Below, piece by piece: positions 24,839 to 36,745 of a stretch of DNA of 64,000 bases (position 1 is its first letter; each line of letters begins with the position of its first letter). The notes under the pieces were generated by a model. That model had not been told where the DNA came from, made no database searches, and saw nothing but the letters and a program-made list of their open reading frames with translations. Made by a program: the position numbers and the translations under genes. The DNA is from Otis tarda (taxonomy: Eukaryota > Chordata > Aves > Otidiformes > Otididae): assembly GCA_026413225.1 (NCBI GenBank), contig CM048557.1, positions 18,206,871-18,270,870 of the forward strand, read 5' to 3'.

Positions 24839-26327
24839 CCAGTCAAGTGTGCAGACGGAAGTTAGCCGCAGTGAAGCCATTAAGCTAGGCTCTGCCCTTG
24901 CTTGTGTAGTTGAACAAATAAAACTTTTTTTTTTTTATTTTTTTTTCCCTGAAGGTTTGAGCACCCACTGGGTCCCATGGAAACCTGCTGGAGTGATGGT
25001 AGTTCAGCTGTTCTGCAAATCAAATCAGATTCTTGAAAAGCAAGAGGTGTTTACAGTTGATTTTGTTAGGCCTATTGATCTTTTCTAAAAGAAATGTTGC
25101 ATTATGCACAATATTACACAGAAGAAATAGCCTCAAGAGCCTAGAGGGTTGGCAAGCTTTCTAAGGGCATTTGGATTGCATAGAGCAGCATAGGATAAAA
25201 GAAGAGGTAGGAGATAAGGAAATGACTGGGGAGAAAGTGAGAAAGGCAAATGAGAAATACTGGAGAACAGTGGCAGAAGAGGACAAGTTTAGTCTCGGTG
25301 CAGAAGATAGTGGGAAAGTGTGTGCATGATAGTCTGGAAAAAAAACCCAAACAACCCCTACCATTAAGGAAGTACATGAATTATGGAGTAGAAGAAAGGA
25401 GAGTTCTGGTGAGGGAGCATAGCCCTGAGGATAGGAGGGCTACTCAGGAGTGCAGGACCTTGCATTCTTTCCTCTGCTCCCAGTGAAGTACCAGTGTTGT
25501 GCCCTGCCTGTACACTGTGTAATGGGGCTGTGGTCTCAGCTGAGTCCTGCGGGTACTGCTCTAATAAAGTAAGAACAGTCATTTCTCTAAACCTGCCATC
25601 AGCAGATTGAAAAAGGAGAGGAAAGAGTAAGAGGTGGGTGAGAACTGCATAGTTTTGGTTGTGTTCTTTATTCTTATAACCAAAATTTTACCCTGAAAGT
25701 GTTCCAGAAATGAATCCTTGTCAGTTGATGTAAATCAGAACCATCTTGTTCCCCATTTTTTCCCTTTTCCACCTCATCACTAATATGTAGCAGATGTAAA
25801 AAGAAGACAGAATCATAGTGGTGTTAGCTGGTTTCAGACTCTGTTTTGCCATGACCTGGGAAGGGCTGCATAACTATCCTCTGTGAAGATAGTTGGAAAA
25901 CCTTGACTGTCTTTTTTTGTATTTGTTGAAAGAAAAGTAAATATATGTATCTGTGTGAGAGAGAGAGAGAGACTGGGTGAGTGCATGTGTGGGGTGGAGG
26001 GAGAACTGAAACCTGTGTTTGTTCCTACCGGTATATCAGAGTTAGACTCCTGGGCTGTGATGGGAACCCTGAAGAAACCTCCTTTGAGGACTTCCTATTG
26101 GAGAACACACAGCATCATCCTGTCTTTGGAAATTTATCACTTGAATGGAACTCCTGTGTTGCTGCCGCACTTTATATAGATCTTCTTTCTTACTTACAGT
26201 AGAGCTTTATTACCAGGGAGTCCCTTCGTGGGAGTTATGTAATAGAGAAAACAGCCTCAGAAGAACAATTGCAGTGCTGGTGATGCAAGAACTCCAGTCT
26301 AACATTTTTACTTTGTCTCGGGTTTTC
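24839..26327. other. Unique non-coding DNA, 1.5 kb
   Basis: No gene is seen. It includes a T12-A-T9 run (24925-24946) and a (GA)8 run (25957-25972). Confidence 0.55.
25957..25972. repeat. (GA)8 microsatellite
   Basis: Eight clean GA units preceded by a short GT-rich stretch. Confidence 0.85.
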
Positions 26328-26450
26328 CCATATGGCCTTGAATAAGTCAAATAGCCTCTTTATGCCTCAGGTTGCCAGGAATGAGATGGGGAAAGTGGTG
26401 TTACTTGCCTTGGTACATGTAGGATGATAAAGGTATTGTAACTGGTGAGA
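26328..26450 (+). mobile_element. MIR-like SINE fossil
   Basis: Forward-oriented MIR landmarks occur in order: GGCCTTGAATAAGTCAAATA, then CCTCTTTATGCCTCAGG, then ATGAGATGGGGAAA, then TTACTTGCCTTGG. This follows the MIR pattern of 'CTTGGGCAAGTCACTTAACC…CTGTGCCTCAG…AATGGGG…'. It is diverged, and the 5' half is not visible. Confidence 0.45.
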
Positions 26451-27594
26451 TACAAGATAAAAGCTTTTATCTGAGCCAGTAAGTATGTCTGCCCACTCCC
26501 GAGATGCTTATGTTGTATTCCTCATTTAAGTTAGGTGTGGAGGCTTTCATAAACCCGTCCCTTGCAACCTGTGGAAAACCCCAGCAAGGGAACAGAAAGC
26601 TGCTGAGTGCTCACGTGGCAGTGCACAGATCCGTGTTTCTCCATGGGTCAGTACTGAGAGTGAGTGCCTGAGCACCCCCGGTACATAGGGACATAATTGT
26701 AGGTGACTTTAGTAAGTCCACAATGAAATGCACGTGCATCACTGCTTGAGTAACGCAGAACATGGGGAGCAGGCATTTCTGCAGATTAGGACTGTTTGGT
26801 TTCACCAATTTGTGCTGAGGCTATCCTAGCTCTTGTTTTTAAGCCTGACTCTGGCAAGTACTGTGTGATCTATTGAGTTATTAGAGAGCCAACAAGAATT
26901 CCAACCTAACATCTCAAGGCACTGAAAAAGAATCCTTTGTGCTTGTTAAATTATTTTAAGAGAGAAATTATTTTCCGGTTGACTACTTCTTTGCACAGCT
27001 CTGGTAAGTAGCTGATCTTCATAAAATATGGACAGATGGGATCTTTGTAAGCTCTTCTTCTTCCTAAAAAAGGACACAACCCTGAGTAGGGACGTCCGTG
27101 GGGAATGAACCTGGGAGCTCTGGATCAGAAGAAACAAATCTGCATTGCTTATGCTAAACGAATATGTGTGTATTAGCTAGAGGCTTGCCAGTGTCTGTGG
27201 TCAGACTACCCTGTAAAGAACAGCAAGGAGCCACAATGTGGCGGTTCATTGGTGTCTCTGACTTGATTGTATCGTAGTCTTTCAAACCTTCACCACCCTG
27301 GGTGCCACTGCTTTGTGTGGAGCAGATGCTAGCCTGAGCCCTTTGAGCTGGAATTCAGGAAGTATTTCTGTCTAAGACAAAGTATACCTGGTGTGGTGAC
27401 ACCTCGTTCCTTCGCCCTGATGTGCATATTCTGACCACATTACAGAGATGGCAGAGCAAGACTGTGGACTTATGAGTGATGATAGGATCTTTTGGGACCT
27501 GAAATGGCAGAAGATGCACTGGAAAGTTGCAGTGCTTTCCGATGGGATCAGAGATGCTCACTGCCTCTTGAGATCAGTTATGGACGAGTATAAT
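26451..27594. other. Unique non-coding DNA, 1.1 kb
   Basis: I see nothing recognisable. Frames are short and broken. Confidence 0.55.
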
Positions 27595-28660
27595 ATTTGC
27601 TAGGTAGAAAACTGGCCCGATGGCTGGACCCAAAGAGTTAGGGTGAATGGACTTAAGTCCAGGTGGCGACCAGTCACAAGTGGCATTCTCCACGGCTCGG
27701 TGCTGAGGCCAGTTCTGTTCAATATCTTTTATCAATGATCCGGATGAGGGGATCGAGTACACTCTCTATAAGTTTGCAGACGACACCAAGTTGGGCAGTT
27801 GTGTTGATCTGCTAAAGGGTAGAAAGGATTACAGAGGGATTTGGACAGGCTGGATCGATGGGCTGAGGCCAACTGTATGAGGTTCAAAAAGGCCAAGTGC
27901 TGGGTCCTGCACTTGGGTCACAACAACCCCATGTAACACTACAGGCTTGGGGCAGAGCGGTTGGAAAGCTGCCTGGCGGAAAAGGACCTGGGAGTCAACA
28001 GCTGGCTGAATATGAGCCAGCAGTGTGCCCAGGTGGTCAAGAAGGCCAACTTGTATCAGAAATAGTGTGGCCAACAGGAGTAGGGAAGTGATTGTCCCTT
28101 TGTACTTGGCACTGGTGAGGCCACACCTTGAATACTGAGTTCAGTTTTGGGCCCTCACTACAAGAAAGCCATTGAGACATTGAGATGTTTGAGTGTGTCC
28201 AAAGAAGAGCAATGAAGCTGGTGAAGACTGGGGAGCACAGGTCTTATGAGGAGCACCTGAGGGAACTGGGGTGGTTTAGTCTGGAGGAATGGAGGCTCGG
28301 GGGAGACCTTATGGCTCTTTACAACTATCTGAAAGGAGGCTGTAGTGAGGTGGGTGCTGGTCTCTCTTTCCTAAGTAAAAAGTGATGGGAGAAAATGAAA
28401 AGACATCAAGTTGTGGCAGGGGAGGTTTAGATTGGATATTAGGAAAAATTTCTTCACTATAAGGGTTATCAAGCACTGGAACAGGCTGCCCAGGTAAGTG
28501 GTTGAGTTACCACTGAGCTACCTCTGGAGATACTTAAAAGATGTGTAGATGTGGTGTTTAGGGCTATGGTTTAGTGGTGGACTTGGCAGTGTTAGGTTTA
28601 TGGATGGACTTGCTCATTTTAAGGGTCTTTTCCAACCTACATGATTCTATGATTCTATGG
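27595..28660 (+). mobile_element. CR1 LINE, 5'-truncated, full 3' end
   Basis: A plus-strand CR1 of about 1.07 kb. The 5' junction is near GCTAGGTAGAAAACTGGC. The RT core follows, with the block containing the catalytic box readable as YKFADDTK near 27767-27790. The C-terminal region comes next ([21 protein letters not shown] at 28238-28300), then the 3' UTR and two ATTCTATG octamers at 28643-28660. Stops and frameshifts are frequent, so it is much older than the copy at the left edge. Its octamer is the ATTCTATG form, unlike the ATTCTGTG form in the copies ending at 7077 and 48457. Confidence 0.93.
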
Positions 28661-31654
28661 AAGTATCTCCCCCTCAAAATGCTTGGTGGCCAGTGAGCAC
28701 TGAGGAAGAGGGTGCATGGCTCTTGGTAAATGAGAGTTGAGCCTGCCAAGTTTTACGGGTGAATTGGGGAACATACTTGGACCTCATAATGACGTGGAGT
28801 GCATCCCTGTCCATCACTGTGGCTTGGATGTTTGCTTTCTTACCTTCTGCAGTGGTATCAGGAGCTTAGGCAGCCTTTGGAGGAGGAGATCAGGCAGTGA
28901 TGGAGATACTGCGGGAAAGTGAAGTGTCTCACAGCTGCAACATCAAGGCATATATAGGAATTCAAGATTTCCTATGGCTAGGATCTCTGGCTCTGCTGCA
29001 GATCTGTTGTACTACCTTGGGCAAATCTCTTTATCCTCCTGGATATTCCTTTTTCTCTTGTTTGTTCCTGTTTTACGACCAGGAGGTGACTGTATCGTGC
29101 CCTCTGTTTGTACAGCACCAGGTTGTATGAGTAGCTGAGGTCTCCCAGCACATCCATCACACTAATAATGATAGGAAGGAGGGCACCTGTCAGAAATTTC
29201 TCCTCACCTTAATACACTTTCCTTTCTCCTTCTCTTGTTTTTTCTTTCTTTCTTTTTTTTTTTTTTTTTTTTTTCTTTTCCCCTTGCTTGAAGGGAAAAA
29301 ATAAGTCAGCTATCTTTTATTCCTTCTAAAAGAAATGAGTCTTGACAGGTCTGGAAATGTTTTTCCTGCATTTACTCTGTGCACACAGAGGCTATGCTGG
29401 CTCATTTGTACACCCACGTACTGTAGCTCAGACATTTCATTAGCTTGGCATATATCTTTTGTTTGCAGTGACAGACACATCAAAGTACAACAGGGACAGG
29501 GCTGGAGGAGAGAAGAGGAGAGGGAAGGGGACACACTACTACTGCCTGAAAATTGCTGTCTCAATGTTTTATTCCTTGCATGTACAGGACAATCTTATTC
29601 TTTTTATTCTTCTTATTGTTTACTAGCAGTGCTTTGTGTACAAGAGCTGACATGGACCAGGATGAATGCACTGTGGCCTCGATGACTGCTCGTGCCACTC
29701 AATGTTGATTTGTGATCTTGGCTGGCAGGGGAAGGGAGAGGGGCACGCAGGGGATTTTCCTATTGGTCAGGAGCGAGAGTGTACCCTGGAGAAAGGAGCA
29801 TGAGGCAAATACTAGACCAGCCCTCTCCTTCTCCCCAGCCGTGTCTCTGATCACTCTTGCTTCTGGGTATCTCCTCCAGCAGCAGCTGGTGCGCGTTAGG
29901 CCCTGCGCAGGGACTGATGGCTGCCGGGTGACAGACAGGAGGAGAAGGTGGGGGCAGTGCTGCTGTCTGATTTACATGCCCACAGCAGGCGTTGTCCTTG
30001 GCCAAGTGCATCCAGGGTGTTTGTGTGAGAAATGAAATGCAGTTGAGGCTGGTTAGATCAGCATAAGGCTAATTTTAAATCCCAGATATGCTGCCAGTCT
30101 TGCGCTGCATAGCTCCAGCCATCCTGCTCCCTTTCATCTTGCCGCAACTTCATCTTTCTCTTTCAGAGTTGTCCCCCTGTTACTCAGTGCAATTCCTGGG
30201 TGACTGGTTTTTGTCCCTAAGCCCATTTTTGTGCTTGCAGCTAGTGTCCTGGAAATGTTTGCCCTTGTCAGATCTGTCCTTCTTGTTCAGCCGGCTACAG
30301 GGTCTGGCAGACCTAGGCCTCCTGCCAATGCTTTTGCAGAGCTGTGGTCTCTCAAGCAAAAAGCCACTCTCTTCTGTAGGTAGCACGGGCTAACAGATGT
30401 TTTGACTTCTGCTTTTGTCCCTGCCTGACTGTCTTGGAGACAGAAAAGGCACATTGAATCCAGTGCAGATGGGAGAGATGTCTGCTGGGATCTACCAAAG
30501 GTCACATGAAAGCTGTGGAAGGAAGATATTAGTGCTGTCTTTATTCTGTCCCTACCTCCATCCCCAGCCTGAGATGCTACAGGGAGGAGCTACTCTTGGT
30601 ATGTCAGATCATCATAATATAATCTAGTTTTGTTCTGTCCTGGCTCTTCTTTCTCTTGAAGACTGTGTCAGGACTCATGTTCTCCATGCCTACATTTAAA
30701 CAGAGTCTTTGGGTTTCAGAGTTAGCTTGGGGAATGACTGTCCACTTGAATGATGCCAGAGCTTGAACTCCAGTGCTTAGTGAGAGCCTCTGGTTTGAGC
30801 TAAAAAGACTGTTTTGCAGATAATTTTTACTGGGGGAAAAAAACAAACCCTAAAGATCCACAAACTAAAGGAGCTCCAATAACCCTGTGTCTTCTGTGGA
30901 TATGAGGGGACCTAGAACACACTCTAAAGAGCAGGGATTTGGTGTGACTCCAGAATCATTGCCACAAAATTAATAGTGATGTTCTGTGTGCAATGCCATG
31001 GATTATTTAAGGTGCTAATGCCTATTTAAAACTGTTTGTTAATTGAACATCACAGAGTTATAGGCCTGATCTGCCAAATGCAAATAGGGTAATAGTTTTT
31101 ATTTATTTCACAGGATTAAATTCCAATCTTCGGTCATGTTTATTGACTGAATATCTCGAGGCTCAGAGTTTTTAACATTTGACAGTAAATTCTTAGTATT
31201 ATGCTGAGAAGAGGAGGGATGGGTAGGATTCTTAAAAGACTTCCCTGTTGTGTCCTCATAATCTTTTTTTGCACTGATGGCATTTGCTTCTTTACCAAAT
31301 AGTTGTCACCCTTGCTCAAAAAGTATGTTTTAGCAGATGTCTAGGCAGTGCTAAATTGTAGCAGGTCCATTGCTCTTTGGTACTGTTTCTTTTTTAAAGT
31401 GCTATACAAAGGGTGCTTAAAGCTTTGAATCAAGGAATGGTTTTTGGAAGTGCTGAAATGATTTAAGAGGATGGTTCGCTTTGGCTTCTAGTCAGACTTC
31501 TTGCTCTTTAATCTTATAAGGTGCTTAAAAGATATGCTTTCTTTCCCTCCCCCAAAGGTTTGCTGAATCTGTATCTCCTAAGTACACAGCACCTTTAACA
31601 ACAGTGTCTTAAGTGCTGTCCACAGCCCAGTACAGGAGAAGAGGTGAGCGTCTC
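28661..31654. other. Unique non-coding DNA, 3.0 kb
   Basis: No gene is recognised. It contains a pyrimidine tract with (TTTC)3 and T22 (29241-29280). A GC-rich patch with several CpGs lies at about 29870-29960. The 107-116 codon frames here lack domains. Confidence 0.55.
29241..29280. repeat. (TTTC)n / T22 pyrimidine tract
   Basis: Three TTTC units lead into 22 consecutive T at 29253-29274. On the minus strand this is an A-rich tract. No retroposon body was recognised next to it. Confidence 0.85.
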
Positions 31655-31760
31655 CAAGTTACAGATAGGCAGTTAAGACGTGAGGGAGACGGAGTGACTT
31701 GCCCCTAGCCAGGCAAGGCTTCTGAAGCATAGATACCCAAGTCTCACACTAAATCCCTGA
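31655..31760 (-). mobile_element. MIR-like SINE fossil
   Basis: The plus strand reads AGTTACAGATAGGCAGTTAA, then GGAGTGACTTGCCCCTAG, then CATAGATACCCAAGTCTC. This follows the reversed MIR order ('TTACAGATGAGGAAACTGAG…AAGTGACTTGCCC…'). Divergence is high, as expected of an ancient element. Confidence 0.45.
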
Positions 31761-32984
31761 GCAGGAGATTGCTCAGCTTCTTCACAGGGAGGTGCTAAGC
31801 ATTCTCTGCCATGCTTTGCTAAGTCAGGGCCTTGGGCTCTTCCTGACACGGTCTGTTTGTCCACATATACATGTACTTGCCAAAACTGCTGAAGTTTTGC
31901 TATAAACTAAAATATTGGCATAAAAACCTCTCAGGATTGCACTCTGATGAATTATTCCGTATGCTGAGAAAAGGAAGATAAGGAGCAGGCAGAAGCAAAG
32001 GCATTTAAATAGAATATTCTGCATATAGCATTTCACTCATGATGTCTGACAGTGGAAGAGCATACAAAGTACGAACTCACTGGTCTTGGGCTCTTTCTCT
32101 TGCTAGCCCTTACGTTACTGGTGGCTCGGTCATAAGATCATGTTGGGTGAGCTTTGGACCGCCTCTCCAGGGCTCACTCATACCGCTGTGTACCTTTGAG
32201 TGTGTATGGGGGCTATAGCGAATTTAAGCAAAGATGGAATGAGATTGAAAATATTTCTTGTTTTGATTTTTCTTTAGATGCTGCTTCTTTGAGATGCAGT
32301 GATGGCTTATAATTGTTTGGAGCAGTTGTAGCCTTGCTGCTAGGAGAGAAGTGGGGTTTCTGGGCAGAATGTTCTTTTGGGGGTGGGGGGAAAGCCTCAC
32401 ACTGGCCTAGGTTTTATGTTTGATATTTTCTTTCTATAAAGACTGCTTCCCTGCAGCATCTTACAGCTTCTGCTGTGGACAGTCTTCCCATGGGAAGGAG
32501 GACTGGGTGGAGCATAGGAACATTTTGTCAGGTGTGTGTCCCAGGGACTGTGTGTTTCAGTTATCTGGTCTGGGCCAACTGAACAGCTGTAATCCTCTGG
32601 CAGGATGTGTTCTTGAAATGAAAAATATGGTTCTAATTTATTTTTGTTTATTTTAAATCCTGTTTGGCAGTCAAAACTTCATACTTGCCACGTTCTGATT
32701 ATGGACAGTGGCAAAACTAATTTGGTTGAAGTTTAAAAAACCTGATGTGTGACTTTGTTTTGTTCTTTTAAAAAAGGAAAATATTCTTACTGTTTTGAAA
32801 TATTTTAGAATACTTTTTGATTGTCTACTTTATGTTGCTTTATTTGAGATTTTCAAATTTACTCCCTAGAGATGTTCAGGGAAGCACTTGCATGCTAAAG
32901 CTGAGCCCATCAGCTAAGTTGGTTGTACCTTTGTTAAAACATATTTAAGAAAAGGCAAAAAACCACCACATAGAGGGGAGAAAA
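31761..32984. other. Unique non-coding DNA, 1.2 kb
   Basis: I see no gene or repeat, apart from short A and T runs. Confidence 0.55.
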
Positions 32985-33176
32985 AGAGTCAGAAACAACA
33001 GAGGGAGCACCAAGGTGAGGGAAGAAGGAGGGTGTTCTGCATAGTGGAGCAGGTATTACTTGCAGCCTGTGGAAGACCCATGCAGGAGCAGATGGATGTT
33101 CTCAAAGGAACTGCTGGCTGTGGAGAGCTTATGCTGGAGCAGAGGAAAGGTGTGAAGAAGGAAGGAGCAGCAAGGG
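32985..33176 (+). mobile_element. Degraded ERV LTR-like fragment
   Basis: The phrases GTGGAGCAGG, GCAGCCTGTGGAAG, ACCCATGCAGGAGCAGATGG and GAAGGAGCAGCAAGGGAGGG repeat a GGAGCAG theme. That theme matches the complement of the central part of the LTR at 6283-7947, so this fragment would be in sense orientation on the plus strand. No ends or target duplication are visible. It abuts a CR1 piece. Confidence 0.45.
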
Positions 33177-33646
33177 AGGGATTGAGCACACAGTCACCAA
33201 GCTGAGTGGTGCAGTTGACACACCTGGGGGACGGGATGCCATTCAGAGGGACCTGGACAAGCTTAAGAAGTGGGCCCATGTGCACCTCATGAGTTTCAAC
33301 AAGGACAAGTGCAAGGTTCTGTACCTGGGTTGGGGCAACCTCCGATATCAATACAGATTGGGGGATGAAGGGATTGTGTTCTCCACAGGACTTGGGGATA
33401 CTGGTGGATGAAAAGCTGGACGTGAGCTGGCAATGTGCGCTTGCAGCCCAGAAAGCCAAGTACATCCTGGGCTGCATCAAAAGAAACGTGGTCAGCAGGT
33501 TGAGGGAAGTAATTCTTCCCCTCTACTCTGCTCCTGTGAGACCCCACCTGAAGTACTGCATCCAGGTCTGGGATCCCCAGCACAACAGACATCAACCCAT
33601 TGGAGTGGGTCCAGAGGACGACCAGAGGGATGTTCAGAGTGAGCAC
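33177..33646 (+). mobile_element. CR1 LINE internal fragment, both ends missing
   Basis: About 470 bp of CR1 ORF2 on the plus strand. It starts at the 'GIE.T' segment just before the RT catalytic box and ends near the VQRR segment, so both the 5' part and the whole 3' UTR are absent. At 33195-33212 the reading goes [11 protein letters not shown] where other copies read [18 protein letters not shown] six-codon in-frame loss has therefore removed the FADD box. The open frame 33365-33652 ([20 protein letters not shown]) is a residue of ORF2. Loss of the 3' end is not how CR1 integrates, so a later deletion or rearrangement is implied. Confidence 0.88.
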
Positions 33647-36600
33647 ATATAAATAACAAAAAGTTGGTTGTACCAGGGGGGATTTGTGAGAACAAACTAC
33701 AAGTTTACTATGAATGTTAGCAGACGTTCTGTGCTTGCACATATTCCTGCAGAGTAATTTTGTTTTCTCAGGCTTTACAGTCACAGATGTGGTGAGGCTA
33801 TAAACACTCTAATCAATCTCCTTTTTAATTCAGAATTTGGACTCTTCCCTGCTCCATTAAATCCCACATTTAACTTTATTTTGAAGAGTTTTAGTCATAG
33901 GAACAGTGTCGGGGACAGAAATGGTACATTTAGTTCTGCTGAATGGATGTAGTATGAGATTGACAGTCCCTGTCAGTGTGTAATTGCAGATTAATGGGAT
34001 GTAGTATGTCATTATGGCAGCTCAATAGCACAAGTTTTGGAGCTGCGCACAAGTCCAGGCTTTCATTTTTTGTTAGAGGGGGCTACTCTGACCTGCCTTG
34101 CACAATTTTCTCCCTAATCTCTTGTGGCAGAGAATAAGGATGCTTATAGTTCAGGTACTTAATGACCCCAGGAATATGATGCTCAACAGTGTAATTTAAA
34201 CGGTATGAGGAGATGGGGAAGAACTGATACAATATGGGAATGCCAGAATCCAACAATATGCTATAAGGAATGAGTTAGGTATGAAAAGCTTTATGTTGTG
34301 AAATGAGCACCCTTCTGCACAACATCTCTGACTGGATGTGAAAGCATATTTGCATCCAAAATGAATAGAGTTGCTGAGATTTACTAACCAGATCATGAAA
34401 TCAAGGGAGGGACCATATTCATGGACTGGAAAATGAGGACATTCCATGAATGGGTTATTGAAGTAACTTTCCCGGTTTTTGCTGAGTTGAGCCTCTATCA
34501 GCCAGTACTTTAATACTTCATGTCTTGCGGCAGATGCCTTATGCTGAGCTGGTTGATTGGAAGGTGTTCTCACTGAGGACCACCTCGAGACATTTATCTA
34601 CCTAAAGAGTACTTTACACCATGAGCAGCCCTCCTTATGTCTGCAGATGAAAATAATGCTGTTTGGGATTTGAATAGATTGTAGTTTGGCCCTAGGACAG
34701 GAGCTGAGTAAGGAACAAAACAGATGTTAGGAAGGGCTTCATCACTTTAAGATGTAATAGATCTCCTTCAATTTGTCTTTCCTTGTGAGACGGCCTGCCA
34801 GTGTTGCTGTGCAGGTTGCAGGTACCTCCTCAAGAGCCACTTGTTCTTGGACTCCACAACTGACAGTCCTGCTTGTGCAGACAGTGCAGCAGGGACTGCC
34901 ATAACACAGAACAGATATTTTTCTTTGAGGTAGGGAAAAAGTTCCTGTGAGGGACTGGGCAGAGGAGGTATTTATCCCTCCCTGTCTGACTGGAGTCACA
35001 TAGAGGAAACGCTAACCATCCCAGAATGAAAGAAATGTCTTGGAAACCTCTGTGGCAAGCACAGAACTGCTTCCTCCTTGACAGATTTCAAGACATCGAT
35101 TGTAGTGCTGGTTAAAGGACACTGAGGAGAAGAGGGAGCCCACGGCTGGGGCGTTTCAGATGTATGTGACGGATCCTCTGGGAACTTTTCCTCATGCTGT
35201 AAAAATTACGACTTCCACCACATTTGCTTCTGATGCACCATTTGCTTATGCTTCTGATACTAGTGTATTTTACACGTCCAGTTTGTTCTCTTCTGTCATA
35301 AAAGTGGAAACCAGCAGGGCTTAGCAAGTCTTTACTCAGAGGATACCAAGTCTGATGTTGAAGCTGCTGACACAGAGGGGCCAGAGATGCTTCTAGGCGT
35401 AAGAAACACGTCTCTCAATAATCTGATGTAGTATGACCTTGACTGTGCTTTTATGTGAGAGTGTTAGGGACTTGTGAAGAGCTCCATTGCTCCTGTGCAA
35501 AGAACAAATACGTTAGTACCATGCCCAAACCTTCATGTCACAGTAGCAGCCCAAGGTTACTGCCTCTCTAGTCTGTGGACAGAGCAGTATGTGAGTACTG
35601 CCTTATCTGCTCCAGGCACAGCTCAGGTCAACAATTTGTTTTATACTAGCACTGGTAACTTACTTTTCCCAAGTGTAAGTCAGCAATTTTGGCAAAACTG
35701 GCTTTTCAGGCAGCGCTGTGTGTAATAGCATCCAGAAAGGACTTGCAGTGAGTAGCGGGAAGATGTGAAACTCTTCTAAAGGTACATGGAAATGGAAAGA
35801 AGTCAGTGATGGCCTTAGATTCATAACTCTCTGCCCTTTGCTCAGAGCTTGTTTGACAGCAATGGGTGAACTAAATGTTTATACATTTACAGTTTGCAGA
35901 AAGTAGTGAGTTCTTAGACACAATAAACATATGTGGATAATACCACAGAACCACCAGCCTACTTCAAAAGAGTGGCAAGATCTTAATAATGCCTTTGTTT
36001 AGAAGGACTGAGACACTAATTCACCCGTAGAAGGGAAAGCATTTATTGTTAGTACCATGCTTCCAGATTTAGTAGTATGAAAATAATGCAGAGTCTCATC
36101 TGTAATGCAAATGTTGACATCTGATTAATAGAGAAAATAATATGAGCAATTAATCCATGAGGGAATAGATTGTTATAAATGTAAATTAGATCATCAAAGG
36201 ATAAGCCACACAGAAATAAAACTACCCCAAAACATGATTAATTATTGAAATTCCAGTTAAAAAGGCGTCTTTAACAATGGAGTCCTTGAAAGACATGTCA
36301 TGTAGTTCATCAAAATTCTGGACAAGGTTATTTTACAATCCCGAATTGATTAGCTTCAATATAATGGGGACGTTTATTCCACCCAAGAAAGCATGCTGTT
36401 TTAGGGACAGAGCACAGACTTAGCGCTAAACTGACTCGATTCAGATTTATGCACACCCAATTTTTGCTATAGTTATGTAGTTTGCATGGGTAAGTCAAGA
36501 GATACCCGCTTTGCATTTTTTTTCAGGGAGGAGTGTAGCTTTTTCGTAAATACATGTTTGTACCTGCATATGATCTTAATCACTCCAAGATACAGTCTTG

Positions 36601-36677
36601 GAGGAAAGAATGTCTTTCTGGTCAGGGCATAGACTTTTGTCAAAAACTTGTTTCTCTTCTCGCCTCTCAGAAATTTT
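33647..36677. other. Unique non-coding DNA, 3.0 kb
   Basis: No gene is recognised. The 125-codon minus frame at 34573-34196 has no domain. The AT-rich part at about 36100-36260 has several ATTAAT/TTAAT motifs and could be a conserved regulatory element, but I cannot test conservation. Confidence 0.5.
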
Positions 36678-36745
36678 CAAGTGACTTGGGCAAATCACTT
36701 TCTCTCTCTGTGCTTTGTTCTCTACCTTGATTTTGAATTCTTCAG
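36678..36745 (+). mobile_element. MIR-like SINE fossil
   Basis: GTGACTTGGGCAAATCACTT followed by TCTCTCTCTGTGCTTTGTTC follows the MIR core order closely over about 45 bp and then fades. Confidence 0.45.

Noticed and set aside
29009-29040. CTTGGGCAAATCTCTTTATC, a MIR-like phrase
   Set aside because: Only about 20 bp agree and the downstream landmarks are absent.
32989-33784. Two minus-strand frames of about 160 codons
   Set aside because: They run antisense through the LTR-like scrap and the CR1 fragment. No domain is visible, and the length follows from the GC content of the repeats.
34196-34573. 125-codon minus-strand open frame
   Set aside because: No domain and no neighbouring gene signals. 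One such frame is expected in 64 kb.
34705-34745. Possible CR1 scrap (GTTAGGAAGGGCTTCATCAC)
   Set aside because: It lacks the following CR1 3' UTR words, so the similarity is probably chance.
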